64,000 bases of DNA, taken from the NCBI GenBank assembly GCA_017506865.1, contig JAFCMP010000555.1:1-64000 (forward strand), in the 5' to 3' direction. The notes beneath the pieces were generated by a model. That model did not search any database. It was not told where the DNA came from and was given only the letters and a program-made list of their open reading frames with translations. This stretch comes from Tribonema minus. Taxonomy: Eukaryota; Sar; Xanthophyceae; Tribonematales; Tribonemataceae. The translations under genes and the position numbers were made by a program. Numbering within the stretch: position 1 is the stretch's first letter; each line of letters opens with the position of its first letter. Below are positions 32,037 through 44,500 of this stretch, piece after piece.

Positions 32037-34932
32037 TTGCTGCGGACGCCACCCTGGATGTCGAAGGATTGTCTATATTGGGATGTGCGCTTGCGTCTGA
32101 GCAGTATGCTCACCTCATTATAGTAGTACTTGTAAATGTAATCCTCCCCGTCATGACCTCTGCCCAGGTCCAGCACAGCCTTGGCCAATGACCTCACTGA
32201 CAGCTCAACGACCGATGCCCGTAGATGCCACCAGGGCATGCGAAGGCGGTGCTGCCACCACCGCCGGGGCACAGTAGAGATTGACCATTTTCCCCCTCCC
32301 CCTTCCTCGCTTCTGCGGCCGCATGGCAGATCAGCGCCGCATACGCGCAGCAGCTTGAGTTCCCCGGCGAGAGTGACACGGCGCTACGCCGCATGTTCCA
32401 GCAGGTGCTCGCGGGCCTCGACGACGGCGCCGCCGCCGCCGCCGCCGCCGCCGCAGCTGGCAGCACCGCCGCTGCCGCTGCGCAGCTGCGCGCCACCTGC
32501 GCCGCCGGCGCCGCGCAGCTGCGCGCCACCTGCGCCGCCAGCGCCGCACAGCTGCGCGCCACTTGCGCCGCCAGCGTTGCGCGCTGCACGCTGCGGCTTG
32601 GCAACGTACGGCGCAGGGTTGCGCTGGCGCGGGCAGCAGCGGCCGGCGACAGCGGCGGCGGCGGCGGCGGCGGCAGCGGCAACGGCGGCGGCGGTGGCGG
32701 CGGTGGCGGCAGCGGCAGCTACGGCGTGCGGCTGCTGCGCGAGTGCGCAGCGGTACTGACATGCGCCAGCGCGGAGAGGCAGCGGCGCTGTGGGAGGCAA
32801 GCGACCAGTGTGAGAGCGCGCTCGCGATCTACCTGGCGGCGCGCAACATGCTGCAGGCGGCGGCGTCAGCGCCGAAGGTACGATGCGCTGCGCACACCTT
32901 CCCCCCGCCAACCCCCCCCCTTCTTGCGCATGCATGGGACAAGGGGCCTTTTTGCCGCCGCTCGGTGTGTCGGCATTTGTAGTGCCTGTTCGAGCGTCGG
33001 CAGAGGGCCGGCGCTTGTCATTACTGACTGCGCAGAGCGCCGCTGCGCTGCGGGCTATGTGCCGCATCATGGTCGCGCGTCATCGCCCTCTGCACCCTGT
33101 CGTGCTTGAGATATATCTGGGCGCCAGCTTTTCGCGGGGCTGACTGCCATGGGGAGTGCAGCCTACGGTGCTCGGAGCTGAGCATTCATGTCTCACAGAG
33201 CACACAATGCCCCCCCTTTGACCCCCCTCCCCCCCCCCCTGCCCGCCCCTCTCCTCCCCGAGCATACACGTCCGCCGGGCACAATGGCCCCCTTCTAACC
33301 TCAACACCCCCCCCCCCCCCCCCCTCTTTCTCTCCTCCGTTCTGCGCAGGTGACGCCGCCCAAGCTGCTGGGGCAGTACACACGCGCGTGCGAGGCGGCG
33401 GGTCAGTGGAACGCGGCCGCGGCGGCGCACGAGCGCGCGCATGGACGGCGTCGTGCCCCTTTAGACCAACTGGACCAGGTGGCTCTCCCCGCCCCCCATC
33501 ACTGTGGTGTCTCAGGTGAGCATCGCAGCGCACGGATCGCCCCCCCCCCTTCACTGTGTGTCTCTGGCAAACACCGCAGCGCACGGACTGCAGGAGAGTG
33601 CTCCCGCTTCTGCAGCAGCGTGCTCAGGTGCTTGCAAACCTCGTTGCCGCTGATGCGCGCTGAGCCTACCTAACTACCCGAATGCGTGCGGCGCGCGTCA
33701 GCTCAATATCAATGCTCAGATGGCGGGCGGGTTGACAGCGCCTTGTGCGGCGTGTTCGACGGTCGCGCGCTGCTGCAGCAGCAGCCGGCAAAAATTGCGC
33801 CTTGCCGGAATTCGACAGCGCTGCAGCACTCACGTTCTTTCATCAAACCTCACTGCAGCTGGCCCGGTGTGCGCCGACGCCCCCCCTCCTCCCCCCCGCT
33901 GCTGCGCGTCACGCGCTCCTCTTGCGCGTTCTCGCCGCCGCCGCCGCGCCACAGCCGCCGCAGCCGGAGCGCGCCTTCGCAATCGTGCGCGCGCGAGCGG
34001 TGCGGGCGCCGAGACGGTCTCGCGCTACTACATGACCGCCGGCGACTGGGGCGGCGCCATCGAATTCCTGCTCGTGGCGCAACGCGCGGACGAGGCGTTC
34101 GATCTGGCACACGCGCACGGGCAGATGGCGGCGTTCGTCGATCCGCGCGTGCGCAGCGGCGGCGGCGGCGGTGGTGGCGCGGCGGCGGCGGCGGCGGGGG
34201 CGGGGGCGCTGCCGCTGGCGGACGCGCTACGCGTGGCGCGGTACTAAGAGGTGCAGGGGGACCTGGGCACGGGGAAGCGGCACTACGGGGCGTGCGGGCA
34301 GCACCACCGCGGGCTGCAGCCCGTTGAGGCGGAGGTTGCGGCGGCGATCAGCGTGGTCGGGCGCACGCGCAATGACATGCTCATGCACACCCTCATCGAC
34401 TACCTCGTGGGCGAGGCGGACGGCATCTTCAACCAATATCTGCCGCCTGTACCTCGCGCTCGGCAACTACCAGAAGGCGGCCAAGATGGCCATCATCTTT
34501 GCACGCCAGGAGCAGTTGCGCGTGCATGCAAGTTTGCTGTATGCGTGTGGGGTGGCGGTGCCGCTCGTCATGGAGCGGCAGCCGCACGTTGCGCGCGTCA
34601 CACAGTTAAAGTTTGTGGTGCTATGACGCTGCCTAGAGCGGTCCTGTATCATATATGTGTTGGTCAGCGCATTGCTGCTTGCGCTGTTGTGCTGCGTGCG
34701 GTCGCCATGGGAGATGGATGCCGTCATCACAGGGTCATTGCGACTGCTTTGCGCTGCTAGGCGCAAAACGGTTTCTCGTGTACTCCCTTTTGACGGACAC
34801 CCCGCGTAACGTTGCCCGCAAGCCTGGCCGTGTGCGCGGTAGAACCTACAGCATAACCTATGACGACCACTTTCAACGGATAGCAGCACTCTGCCTAATC
34901 CGCTCTTGCTCGGCCACCTGACAATGGATGCA

Positions 34933-35062
34933 GTGCTCCGCCTAACCCTAATTTTGACCCTAACCCAAACCAAACCTTATTCCTACCCCTATCCCTCACC
35001 CTAACCAAACCCTGACCCCACGCTGACCTCACCATATGTAACCCTCACTCTAACCCCAACCA
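34933..35062 (+). repeat. Degenerate telomere-like CCCTAA array in an IFT144 intron
   Basis: About 130 bases of decayed CCCTAA/ACCCCAA units run up to 20 bases before the acceptor of the exon at 35084. Confidence 0.85.
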
Positions 35063-35399
35063 CTCATGCGTGCGCCGTGGCAGGACGTCGGCAACAACCG
35101 CGAGGCGCACGCCGTCCTCTACCAAGCGATGCGGCGCCTGGAGGATCAGCGCGTGCGCGTGCCGCAGGCGCTGCGGCACCTGTTCCTGCTGCTGCACTCG
35201 TACACGCTCGCCAAGCGCCTTGCACGGCGCGGCGAGCATCAGGGCGCGGCGCGCATGCTGCTGCGTGTCGCGTGCTCCGCATTACGCTTCCCACGCACAC
35301 GGTGGCCGTGCTCGCGAGTCATCGAGTGCCAGCGCGCGGATCTGCACGAGCGCATTCGAGTACGCGAGCGTGCGGCCGGAGCTCCTTGTGTGGTGCACT

Positions 35400-36614
35400 G
35401 GCTTGTGTCACCTACTTCAACTCTCTGTTTCCTCGGGATTGGGACAGATCTGCTCAGCCAGATAAAGTTCTTGGCTGGCGGTTACGGGAAGTTGAGTTTG
35501 GTTGGTTGTTTTCTGTCACCTTCAGAGTGAGTGATAGCCTGAAATACACTCATACTGGAGTGCTGCTGTGGGTGTCAGTGTGTGCTGTCTGCTCTGTTCC
35601 TCACTGCTCACGTGCATAGTAAGCACGTCACTTGGGGTAGAATTAGGGTCAGGTTTGCGGTTGCGGTGTGGTAAAGAGAGTGGGGGCCAAGACTGATGCT
35701 GATGTCCCCAGGCACATCTCAAGCAGTCCAGACTCAGCCATCGCGAAATCAGCCGCGCTGTGAGGTTTTGATGGTGTTTCTTGCGGCAACAGCTGCATCT
35801 GCTGCTCTTGGTTGCAGTGAATGAGTTGTTAACGCAGCGCTGAACTCCGCACCGCTGCTTGCTGCCGCAAACGAGCCCGCCGTGCAAGTCAAAGCCGCCT
35901 GCATTCTTGTTGAAGTTGTGGCCGTTTCTTGTTTGAGCGGCTTTGAAGAGAGACTTCCCGAAACGTTTCAGCGAGTCGCAGCTTTCTAGTAGAATTCTGT
36001 CGCATCCGTGGCTGTCGTCTGCCGCCGCCGCCGTGCCGTGCAGCTTTCTCCCGCAGCCGCCGGTTGTCTTACTAATCAGGCTCCCACAGCTGCAATGACC
36101 ATGCTCCTGAGCACTCCCATGATGGCATTGTGTGCTGGATTTTTTAATCCACTAGCAGCAGCAGCATGAGGTGCCATTTGCATGGATGAGTCCACATTAT
36201 GGCCGCGCTGTCTTCTGAGGCTCCCTACACAGTGGTGGGGCCTCCGGCGAGTGGGAGACAAAATAGCACATCAACCGGTGGATGCAAAGCTGAGCGTGGC
36301 GCACGACACATTTCTGCACATGCCATGCGTGCGTGCTCCATGGAGAGCATCATGAGATACATGCGTGGAGATCAGCACGTTGAGAGGTAGCAGCACACCA
36401 GGAGGGGAGTGGGGTAGTTCATCATGCGCGACACAGCTTCGTTCAATTTACCGCCCCAGTGACATGAGCACCCTTCGCCACCCGGAAGCAGCGCGGAAAG
36501 CCATGTGAGCCAAAACAAAAAAAAAAAAGGTCGCGAAGTTCACCTGGATCTGAAAGTTACGAGTTGAAGTTTTAGATTAGTTGAATTAATCAAGGCAGCG
36601 CGTACAGCGGTGCC
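35400..36614. other. No gene recognised
   Basis: The expected Cys-rich zinc-binding C-terminus of IFT144 is not visible here. A poly-A run lies at 36518-36529, and a GTTGAAGTT word lies at about 36563, fifty bases before the next start codon. This is probably the 3' flank of the IFT144 remnant and the promoter of the leucine-rich-repeat gene. Confidence 0.45.
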
Positions 36615-37988
36615 ATGACTCCTCGCCCACCTCCTCATCAGCCTACTGGAGGTCCGCACACTGTCCGAGTGTTTGAGTTACTGGCGGCCGCTCATCTGCT
36701 GCCGAAGGAGGGCTGGGGTCTCTCGCGAGAGCTGGCTGCCGCTGCCGTTCCTTTCGCGAAAGCGAGGATGGAAGCGACGGCGCACATCCCACCATTAACG
36801 GTGACACGCATCCTAAGCGGCGCCACCAAGCGGCTGCTGAGCGTGGAGTTGAAAGGCGACTTCACCAATTATCCTCCGCTGCCCCTACCTGAGATCCTCA
36901 TCCGGCTGAAGCTCGTCAGCTTTAAGGGGATGCTGGTGTCGGTGCCCTCCAGTTTGCGATGCCTTCATCTCAGCATGTCGCTCGACGATGGAGAACAAAT
37001 CGTCCCAGGCGAAGTTCAAGCCTTCCTGGGGCATGCAGCGGCTCTCATCAGTAGTGCGCAGCAGCTGGAGGAGCTATGTCTGTGCGGCCCCATGTCGGAC
37101 CAGGGTCTCCAGTCAACGCTCTCTCTCAGCACTGCCTTGCGCACTTCAATGGCACTGAGGACCCTGGAGCTCGAGTCTTGGGACATGGACTCGTGGGAGC
37201 CACAGCAGCTGCTGCTGTCACCGGAGTTAGCGACGCTCAGGTTGATGGAATGTAATTTCAACTTCGAGGATTCGAGAGAGATCATCACGATGGTTTGCTT
37301 GCCTGAGCACTTGAAGACTCTCGAGTTGAAAAATTGTCTTGCGGATCAGGAGTTGAGCTTTGGTAGGCTGCCATTGACACTGCGTCGTTTTCTGATTGTG
37401 CCTTCTAGCGTTGATGTCATTTTCACGCAGGGGCTGCCTCCAGGCCTCATGGTGTTTGGGCTGGGCAATGGACATTTCCCATTTGCCATACCTGCTCAGA
37501 TGCTGCCAGAAAATCTGGAGGAGCTCATGGTTGCAGGATCATGTGATCGATTAGAGTCTCTGCCTCCACGCTTGCGCGTGCTGAGGTTGGCCGGCTATGA
37601 ACACCAGCTGCCACCATTGCCGGACACCTTGGAGATTCTCGAACTGCGCAGTTGCAGCGATGTCGTGCATTTGCCAGATCAGTTGCGCTCACTGTCGCTG
37701 TCATGGCATACAGCCCCTCAGTTGCCCAGCGTCTGGCCGCCATTCCTGGAGCACTTGACGTGCTGGTCAGAGCGGACCAACGCAACAGAGCCTGTGATAG
37801 ACAGTCTGCCTTCGACACTCCGTAGCCTACACATTAACGGCTGTCGTATTGCTCATTGGCCGCAGCACCAGCTGTATGAAGTGTGTGTCGGCAAGCAGTT
37901 CACCCAGCCCGTGCAGCGCGCGCGTGTGTTGTCAGTCTCATTCAACTGCCTGTCTATGCCCGGCAGTGCATGGCGTGACGGAATGTAA
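36615..37988 (+). CDS. Intronless leucine-rich-repeat protein (457 aa)
   Basis: ATG at 36615 sits in a favourable GCC context; the frame closes with TAA at 37988. From about residue 200 the protein is a series of about ten repeats near 21 residues long with the pattern LP-x-x-L-x-x-L-x-L (LPEHLKTLELKNC, LPPRLRVLRLAG, LPDTLEILELRSC, LPDQLRSLSLSW, LPSTLRSLHINGC). This recalls FNIP/LRR repeats of amoebae and algae. There is no signal peptide, membrane helix or catalytic domain, so it is probably a cytosolic binding scaffold; no partner can be named. It lacks introns although its neighbours are intron-rich, which suits a multigene LRR family or a retrocopy. SPT6 starts 595 bases downstream on the same strand. 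Confidence 0.85.
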   Translation: MTPRPPPHQPTGGPHTVRVFELLAAAHLLPKEGWGLSRELAAAAVPFAKARMEATAHIPPLTVTRILSGATKRLLSVELKGDFTNYPPLPLPEILIRLKLVSFKGMLVSVPSSLRCLHLSMSLDDGEQIVPGEVQAFLGHAAALISSAQQLEELCLCGPMSDQGLQSTLSLSTALRTSMALRTLELESWDMDSWEPQQLLLSPELATLRLMECNFNFEDSREIITMVCLPEHLKTLELKNCLADQELSFGRLPLTLRRFLIVPSSVDVIFTQGLPPGLMVFGLGNGHFPFAIPAQMLPENLEELMVAGSCDRLESLPPRLRVLRLAGYEHQLPPLPDTLEILELRSCSDVVHLPDQLRSLSLSWHTAPQLPSVWPPFLEHLTCWSERTNATEPVIDSLPSTLRSLHINGCRIAHWPQHQLYEVCVGKQFTQPVQRARVLSVSFNCLSMPGSAWRDGM

Positions 37989-38582
37989 ATTTATTTGTTG
38001 AAGATTGCGGCTTGACCGTATGCCACACAGAAGACACCAATGTACAAGTTCGTTTCCCCCACATCAGTTTGAATTTTTCGGTTGCTGTTTGGTGTGATTG
38101 ACATTTGACCGTGTCCACGATGAGGTGTGGTTGTTGGATTTGTAGCCGTGCTTGCTTGTGCAACTTGGCCTCCTCTGTGTCCTTTAATGAGGTTTACCCA
38201 CATATCCGCATGTACCGACCTGCCTAGTTGTGAAATGGCCAGTCACAATGTGAGCCGGGAGCTGGCCACATCCCAAAGAATGAGTTGTCCGACCACGCTT
38301 TCATCGTTTCAGCCAAGCCAGCTAGGGGTAGGTAGGTATGGAAATGACAGGGTAGGTAGGTATCTTTCCCTCGGCTAGCGATGTTTGAAGAAGCTGCGGC
38401 AGGCGGTGCTTGTGTCGTGGCCAAGCATAGTGCAGTTGGAACCAGGGCGGTTCACCTGTTTGGCTGGCGCGAGCACCTTCAGGTGGTCTGGCTGCCTGGT
38501 ACGAAAGATCGCACAACAGGGTCATACACATCCAACACAGCGCTGCTAGTAAAGCAGGACGACAGGGCGTAAGCCCGTAGCC

Positions 38583-41500
38583 ATGAGTGAAAGCGAGGGC
38601 GACAGCTCCTTTGCTGGTGAAGATGCGCCCAAGGCTGGCGGCGATGCTGGCTCAGACAACAACAGCGACGCTGGCAGCGGCGCAGATAGCGATGCTGGCA
38701 GCGATGGCGGCGCCGCCGCCAAGCGCAAGAAGGGAGGGTCTGATGAGTCCGGTGCATCGGGCAGCGATGAGGGAGAGATATCGGAGGATGGCGCTAAGCC
38801 GAAGAAAAAGAAAAAGCGGCGGAAGGGGGGAGATAACGCTGCTGCTCGGAGGCGAGCCAGGGCGCTGTTTGACGAGGAGGCTGAAGTCAGTGGCAACGAG
38901 GAGAGCGGAGGATCTGTAAGTGCCTGGTGATTGCATGGTTTGCCCCTCATGGCTACTGCCGCACCTAGCAGCTCTGCTGTCATTGGTGCTGCACAGTGCT
39001 GTTGCAAAAGTGTAGTTAACAGCGAAAGCGCTGCAATATCTTCGCTGCAGCATGCACATCGACCATGTCTGAGTGGAGCACTCAACAGGCAACATCACCC
39101 GAGCTGAATTGATCGAATGCGCGCTGCTCCAGGGCAGCACTGCTCTCGCAGTAAAAAACAGGGCAGTGGTGAGATAGCGTTGCCCAAGCAACTTCTCACC
39201 CTATCGTTGGGTGGGTGGCAGCTCAGTTTTGCTTCAACTCATCACTTGAATTGTGGCACCACAAGTCACAGTGTCTCGTATGACCATAAAGTGCGACACC
39301 AAGCTTCGAGTCCACTTCAACTTAATGCATCTTCAAAATAGGTGCAGGCGGTGCTGCTGAAGGGAGTTGCTGCCCCAACTTTGCCATGCAGGCAGTAATG
39401 ACATGGTGCACAATGACGGCAGCATACGTGGTACCCAAACAGCAGCATTGTTCTGCAGTTACCTTACTTAAGCTCTGAAGGCGTTCGCTGCGTAAACGCA
39501 AGTACCATGCCCCGTGTGTGCTGACGCACACCTGCTTTCTACAACTACTTCAACTCTGCAAAAAGTGGAACTAGCAGCACTGCAAGATGTGGTGGGTTGG
39601 GTAAAGCAGCGTGTCAAGGATATTGTAGCTACACTGCAGGATGCCCGCTGTGCAGCATGGGCAGCGGCATGTGCTGCAGACACAGAGCCTGCCTGCAGGC
39701 TTTTAAACCAACAAACGAACCGCAGCAATCCTTATTGTTCAAGCACAGTTTCGTACTGCTAGATGGTACTCAGGAACGCTGCACTGACTGCTCTCGCATA
39801 AGATTGCAGGAAGCGTAACGTCAAGTACCTCTTGCAGTAGTAGGCTACCACCGCGATGCAACTTGAGGTTTGAGTCATGAAGACCTTGCGACAGTGAAAA
39901 ACTACTTCAAGCACATACTGAGCTGAGCCAGCTGTACATGTGGTTAGTATATACTCGTCACATCTACATGTTCGTCAAATCTGCACATGGCAGCTGCCCT
40001 ACACTGCAGTGAAGGCAGGGAGCTGATGGCAGTCTTGTTGCGCACTCGTGGCGAGTGTCACTCTGTTGACATTTGGATTCATCACTGTAGAGACACAAGT
40101 AATCATTGGTGCATCAAGCTGATCGTGCTGGTGCGCCATGTCCCGTACTCTAGGGACGTCATAATTGGACGTTTGTTGCGACTACATGAGCTAGGCAGTA
40201 TGATCACCTACCCAACTTATCCACAGTTCTCCTGTGAGAATGCGTGTACCTGGGCTGACATGAGTGCAGACTCGCCCATTCTATGCTAGAAGTCGCCATG
40301 CAGCTTTGAGGCAATCCGTACTCATTGCCACGCCAGGGGAGAGCAGGCAGGGCAGGCACAGTAACATTGGGCATGTACACAAAGCAATGGCAGCAAGCTA
40401 TATTACAGCACCACTTGGGGTGCTCACTCATCGCCACGATCACCACAAATTTGCTGCTACTTGACTCAGCCTATTCCGTTCACAGGTCAATGGCATTTCC
40501 CCCTAACAATATTATTGCACACGGCTTTGACTGATAAGTGGGCCAGTTCATGTACTATCGCCTGTTTCCATCACTGCTTTGAGAATGAGAGATGCAGCAA
40601 TGTCAGCCATAACATCTTGGTGGTGGCCGATGACAAGAGGAGAGTCACCTCTCCAGCACCTATCATGTTCTTTGAAGCATGTGCATATCGCGCATGCTAC
40701 CACATGTCCCAGCAGCTACTTTGAGGTGTGACATCAGACCTCAGGGAACGCAACCCCTCATATGCGTGCACAAGGGTACACGCCACACCAGGCGGCCTTG
40801 GAGAGACGACGCGCGCAGGGCAACTCCGCAGACTGCACTCTGTCACAGGATGAGGCTCACTCCGCGATAGAATGAGAATCATGTTGCACCTGTCTCAACC
40901 CCTCAATGCACACGACCCCCCCCCCCCCCCCCGTGTCACCGCTCAGGAGGATGAGGGCTCCGACGGCCCCAACGAGTACCAGCGCGACGGCTTTGTGGTG
41001 GACAGCGACGAGGAGGAGGGGCGCCGCGTGAAGGGCGGGCGCAAGAAGAAGAAGCTCACGCGCCTTAAGCGCGTCAAGGAGGCGCTTGCGCCGGTGAGCC
41101 CTGCTGCGCGGCAAATCATGCAGCACCAAACTAACGAACGGTGTAGACGAGTCGGCGGGACGCGATGCAAACCAAGCGAACTCACGCGGCTGCAAAGAAG
41201 CAGAAGCTGAGCGCGCATGCGTGTGCGTTGGGCAGCGTATGCATCACTTTTCAGTGCGTGCTGATGTCAACGTGTGGCGCGCCAAAAGCAGCAGAGCCTT
41301 GCTGCAAACTTCGCACAGAATACCAGCCTGATCAGGCGCTGCTAAAGACCAGGTTCACCGCTTGGTCTGCGCGTTCCAGCAGCAGTGCTCAGGTCGTGAG
41401 TACTGGCAGTTGAAGTTGATGTTTGGTCAGTGCGACAACAAGGAATTCGTACGCCACATTGGGTGTGGCGCAGAAAGTGCATCACACCTTGACGTACGCT

Positions 41501-44500
41501 GTCTAACTCACCTTACATCATGCATCAAGCCAATCTACTTTGAGCTTGCGCAAGACACAGAGGATGGACCGGTGCCGGTCCATCCCAGTAGCATCAGTGC
41601 TCAAATGGGAGCCTTGTCGGTGCACGCAGTCCAAGTTGAACAGCGTGCGATTGAGGCTCTTCTGCACAAGTGCATGATGCGGAGGAGCGGAGCGCTCGAT
41701 GTGAAGTTGTGCATCGCCGGCGCGCGGTGCCCAATGCTCAGGTAATCTGTGTCGTGCTCACTGCAGTCGCCTGTGCTCGTATAGGCTTGTGTGTTTGGTC
41801 GCTGCTTATGCACAAAATCTCACCTTATCAATGTCATTTGCTCCGTGCACCGGCCCTTCTGTTCGGTCACTCAATGCCTGCATTGTGCTCAACGCAATCG
41901 CCGGCACTTGCGCTGCTTCGCAGGACATCGACGATCTGGAGCTGGTGCGCGACGCCCAAATAGCACAGGGCGTCGTGCCGGACGAGGCGCTGGAGAGGGA
42001 GACGCAGGAGGCGCTGGAGGCGCGCAACGCCAAGGTGATCAATGACTGGAGTTGAAGTTTACTGGAGTTGAAATTTATTGGAGTGAGTTTAGCTATTGAG
42101 GATATGTTGGCTACGCGCTACACAGATGCCATTCCCTTGATATGGATTGACTGGAGTTGAAGTTTACTGGTGTTGAAGTTTATGTTGAAGTTCACTGATG
42201 GTCGTGCTACATATGATGTTCTCTGAAAAATATGAAGTGCTTGCCGTGCCGGATGAGGGGCAGGAGAGCGAGGCGCTGGAGGCGCGCAACGCCAAGGTGA
42301 CTGGAGTTGAAGTTTACTGGAGTTGAAGTTCAGTGTTGGGTTGGAATTGACGTTATCTGGATATGTAGTGCTTGCTGTGCCGGACGAGGCGCTGCACAGG
42401 GGAAGGCGAAGGAGGTACTGGAGGCGCGCAACGCCAAGGCAACTGACATGGATTCATGAAATTGAAGTTGACTGCACAGGGCTGTGTTAGCGGCGCAAGA
42501 CAAGCGTGGATCAGCATGCACAGCGCGCATACGTGTTGCAGGCAGTGGTAAAGGTGGAGGCGCAGGAGGCGCTGGAGGCACACAACATGCAGGTGGCAGA
42601 GACGTCAATGAGTTTACTTGAAGTTTATTGGAGTTGAAGTTCAGTTTTGGTTGCGTGCTACACATGTATTCCCCGGATATGTAATGCTTGCCGTGGTGGA
42701 CGAGGCGCTGGAGAGGGAGGCGCAGGAGGCGTGCCATGCTATGGTAATTTGCTGTTGCGCATGGAAGATGAAGTTCTTGGAGATGAAGTTCGCTGGCGAT
42801 GCAACCCGCCTTCGAGCCATGCCCCTTCCTCGTGTCCTAATTATCATGCGACGGATCTTGCTGCCAGCAGTGCTCATTGCCACCCCATCAGAGCCCTAAC
42901 ACCATCGCTTCATAATGCATTGTCTGCGCCCACGGGACCTGGCGCAGCAGCTGTTTGATGACGAGTGGGCTCGCATGACCCCCCTCCCCTGCGCCTCACC
43001 CCTTTCTCGTATCCTCATCATCATGCAATGGGAGCTTGCTGCCAAAGCAGTGCTCATCCCTCCGCTGGAGGCCTGACACCATCCTTTGTAATTCATTGTT
43101 TGCGCCCACAGGACCTGGTGCAACTGTCTGACGAGGATTCGGTCGCACGACCCCCCACCCCCCTTCCCCTCACTTCAGCCATGCCCCCCTCGCTTTCGTC
43201 ATCATCATCATGCAACGGAGCTTTCTGCCACTGGAGGCCTGACACCATAATTTGTAATGCATTGGTTGTGATGCCTTGTTTGTGCCTGCAGGACCTGGCG
43301 CAGCAGCTGTTTGACGAGGAGTCGGACGGCGATGGGGGCGCGCGGCTGCGCGCGCAGGAGGGCGCCCCCGCGCGCCGCCCCGTCCGCGAGGACGACTTTG
43401 ACTCTGAGGACGAGGGCGACTTCATTGTTGACGACATTGGCGGCATGTACAGTCAGGTATTGTTCGGTACTTTATAGAGTACTTCTAAAGTATATGTAAG
43501 TATGTACATCAACAAGTACACTTCTAAGAAGTACACTTTTCGCGCCCTGAGCGAGAATTAATAAAAAGTACACTTTGGCTTTGAGCACGAGGGCGACTTC
43601 ATTGCATTGGCGGGGATATGCGCGTGGACGCCGATGACGAAGGCGACTTCATGTACTTGAAGTACAGCTGAAGGTTGTACCTATGCTCGATTCAGCATAA
43701 ATGCTCGACTCCAAGGACGAGGGCACCTTCAATGTTGACGGCGCATGCAGTCTTGTACTTCGAAGTATGCATTGCTGTGAGCTACACGATCATCGTAACA
43801 CGACAGCAACCATCTGATCTTGCGCCTGTTGATACTGCCAGCCTGAAGCCCACAACGACGGCAACTTCAACAACTGACTTGTCGCTGCCGCTCGTCGCCG
43901 CGTAATCTGTCTACATTGCAGGAGCGCCGCAGGCAGCGGCGCAAAGAGGGGGGCGTCGCGGTGGCCGGGGAACGCATGGGGGGTCCGACTGACGAGCAGG
44001 TGAGGAAGGTTCCTTAAGCGCAAGCGCCGTACTTGAGGAACGTCCGCTCTGCGCAGGCGCTGCACTCAATACTGGTCTGCCGTACATGACTGCTTGCGTG
44101 ACAGAGTAGCTTGAGCTGCGCCTAATGGACGTGCACATGGGCTTTTGTGGGGGCACGAAGGGGCGGGGGGCGCTTGCTGCGGTCGTGCCGTGCAGCAGCA
44201 CTCAGTGGGGAAGTGGACGAACGCTTTGCTGGCCGCAGGACGATACTGGATCATTGCAGATGCACTGCGGACAATCAGCTCCATGTTATGTGATGTACAA
44301 CTTCTGGGTCATCAACGAACCCCCCTGCACGACTGCGGTCCGCACTTCAACTACTTGAAGTTCAGGGGCATCACCGCAGCGCAGCGACTTGCCTTGCACG
44401 TGGGGCGCGCTCAAGCTGGTCCGCCGCCGCGCGCACGCGCCACCGCTCTTGTATCTCACCCCCTCTTCCCGCGATCACCAACCGCACAGATGGAGGAGGC

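Larger units (their letters stand above)
30700..35400 (+). pseudogene. WDR19 (IFT144): IFT144 / WDR19 C-terminal half, with multiple frame breaks
   Basis: Exons line up with the TPR-like C-terminal half of IFT144, an IFT-A subunit for retrograde flagellar transport. They are: to 30844 (AMEVLEVEAAACVYCGLGDAGM); 31636-31848 (LLAGEVAALF, PLAALHMYRNLLHWQQALKLA); 32330-32877 (ISAAYAQQLEF, then GEAAALWEASDQCESALAIY); 33350-33478 (VTPPKLLGQYTRACEAAGQW); 33964 to about 34510 (YYMTAGDWGGAIEFLL, ADEAFDLAHAHGQM, MLMHTLIDYLVGEADG, RLYLALGNYQKAAKMAIIFA); and 35084 to about 35390 (EAHAVLYQ, LLLHSYTLAKRLARRGEHQG, ARMLLRVA, RVIECQRADLH). Homology jumps frame near 32757, near 33995, near 34440 and at least twice at 35290-35370. 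A TAA replaces an aromatic residue at 34245-34247. The WD40 half upstream and the Cys-rich zinc C-terminus were not found. It is most simply a decaying gene; assembly indels are the alternative. Confidence 0.8.

Noticed and set aside
32194-33070. Long - strand and alternate-frame ORFs over Ala/Gly-rich sequence
   Set aside because: These are shadows of GCC/GGC repeats within the IFT144 exon; no homology or initiation context.
34245-34247. In-frame TAA in IFT144 as a sign of stop-codon reassignment
   Set aside because: The LINE and the LRR gene end at ordinary TAG and TAA, SPT6 has no internal TAA/TAG/TGA, and IFT144 also has frameshifts, so damage is simpler.
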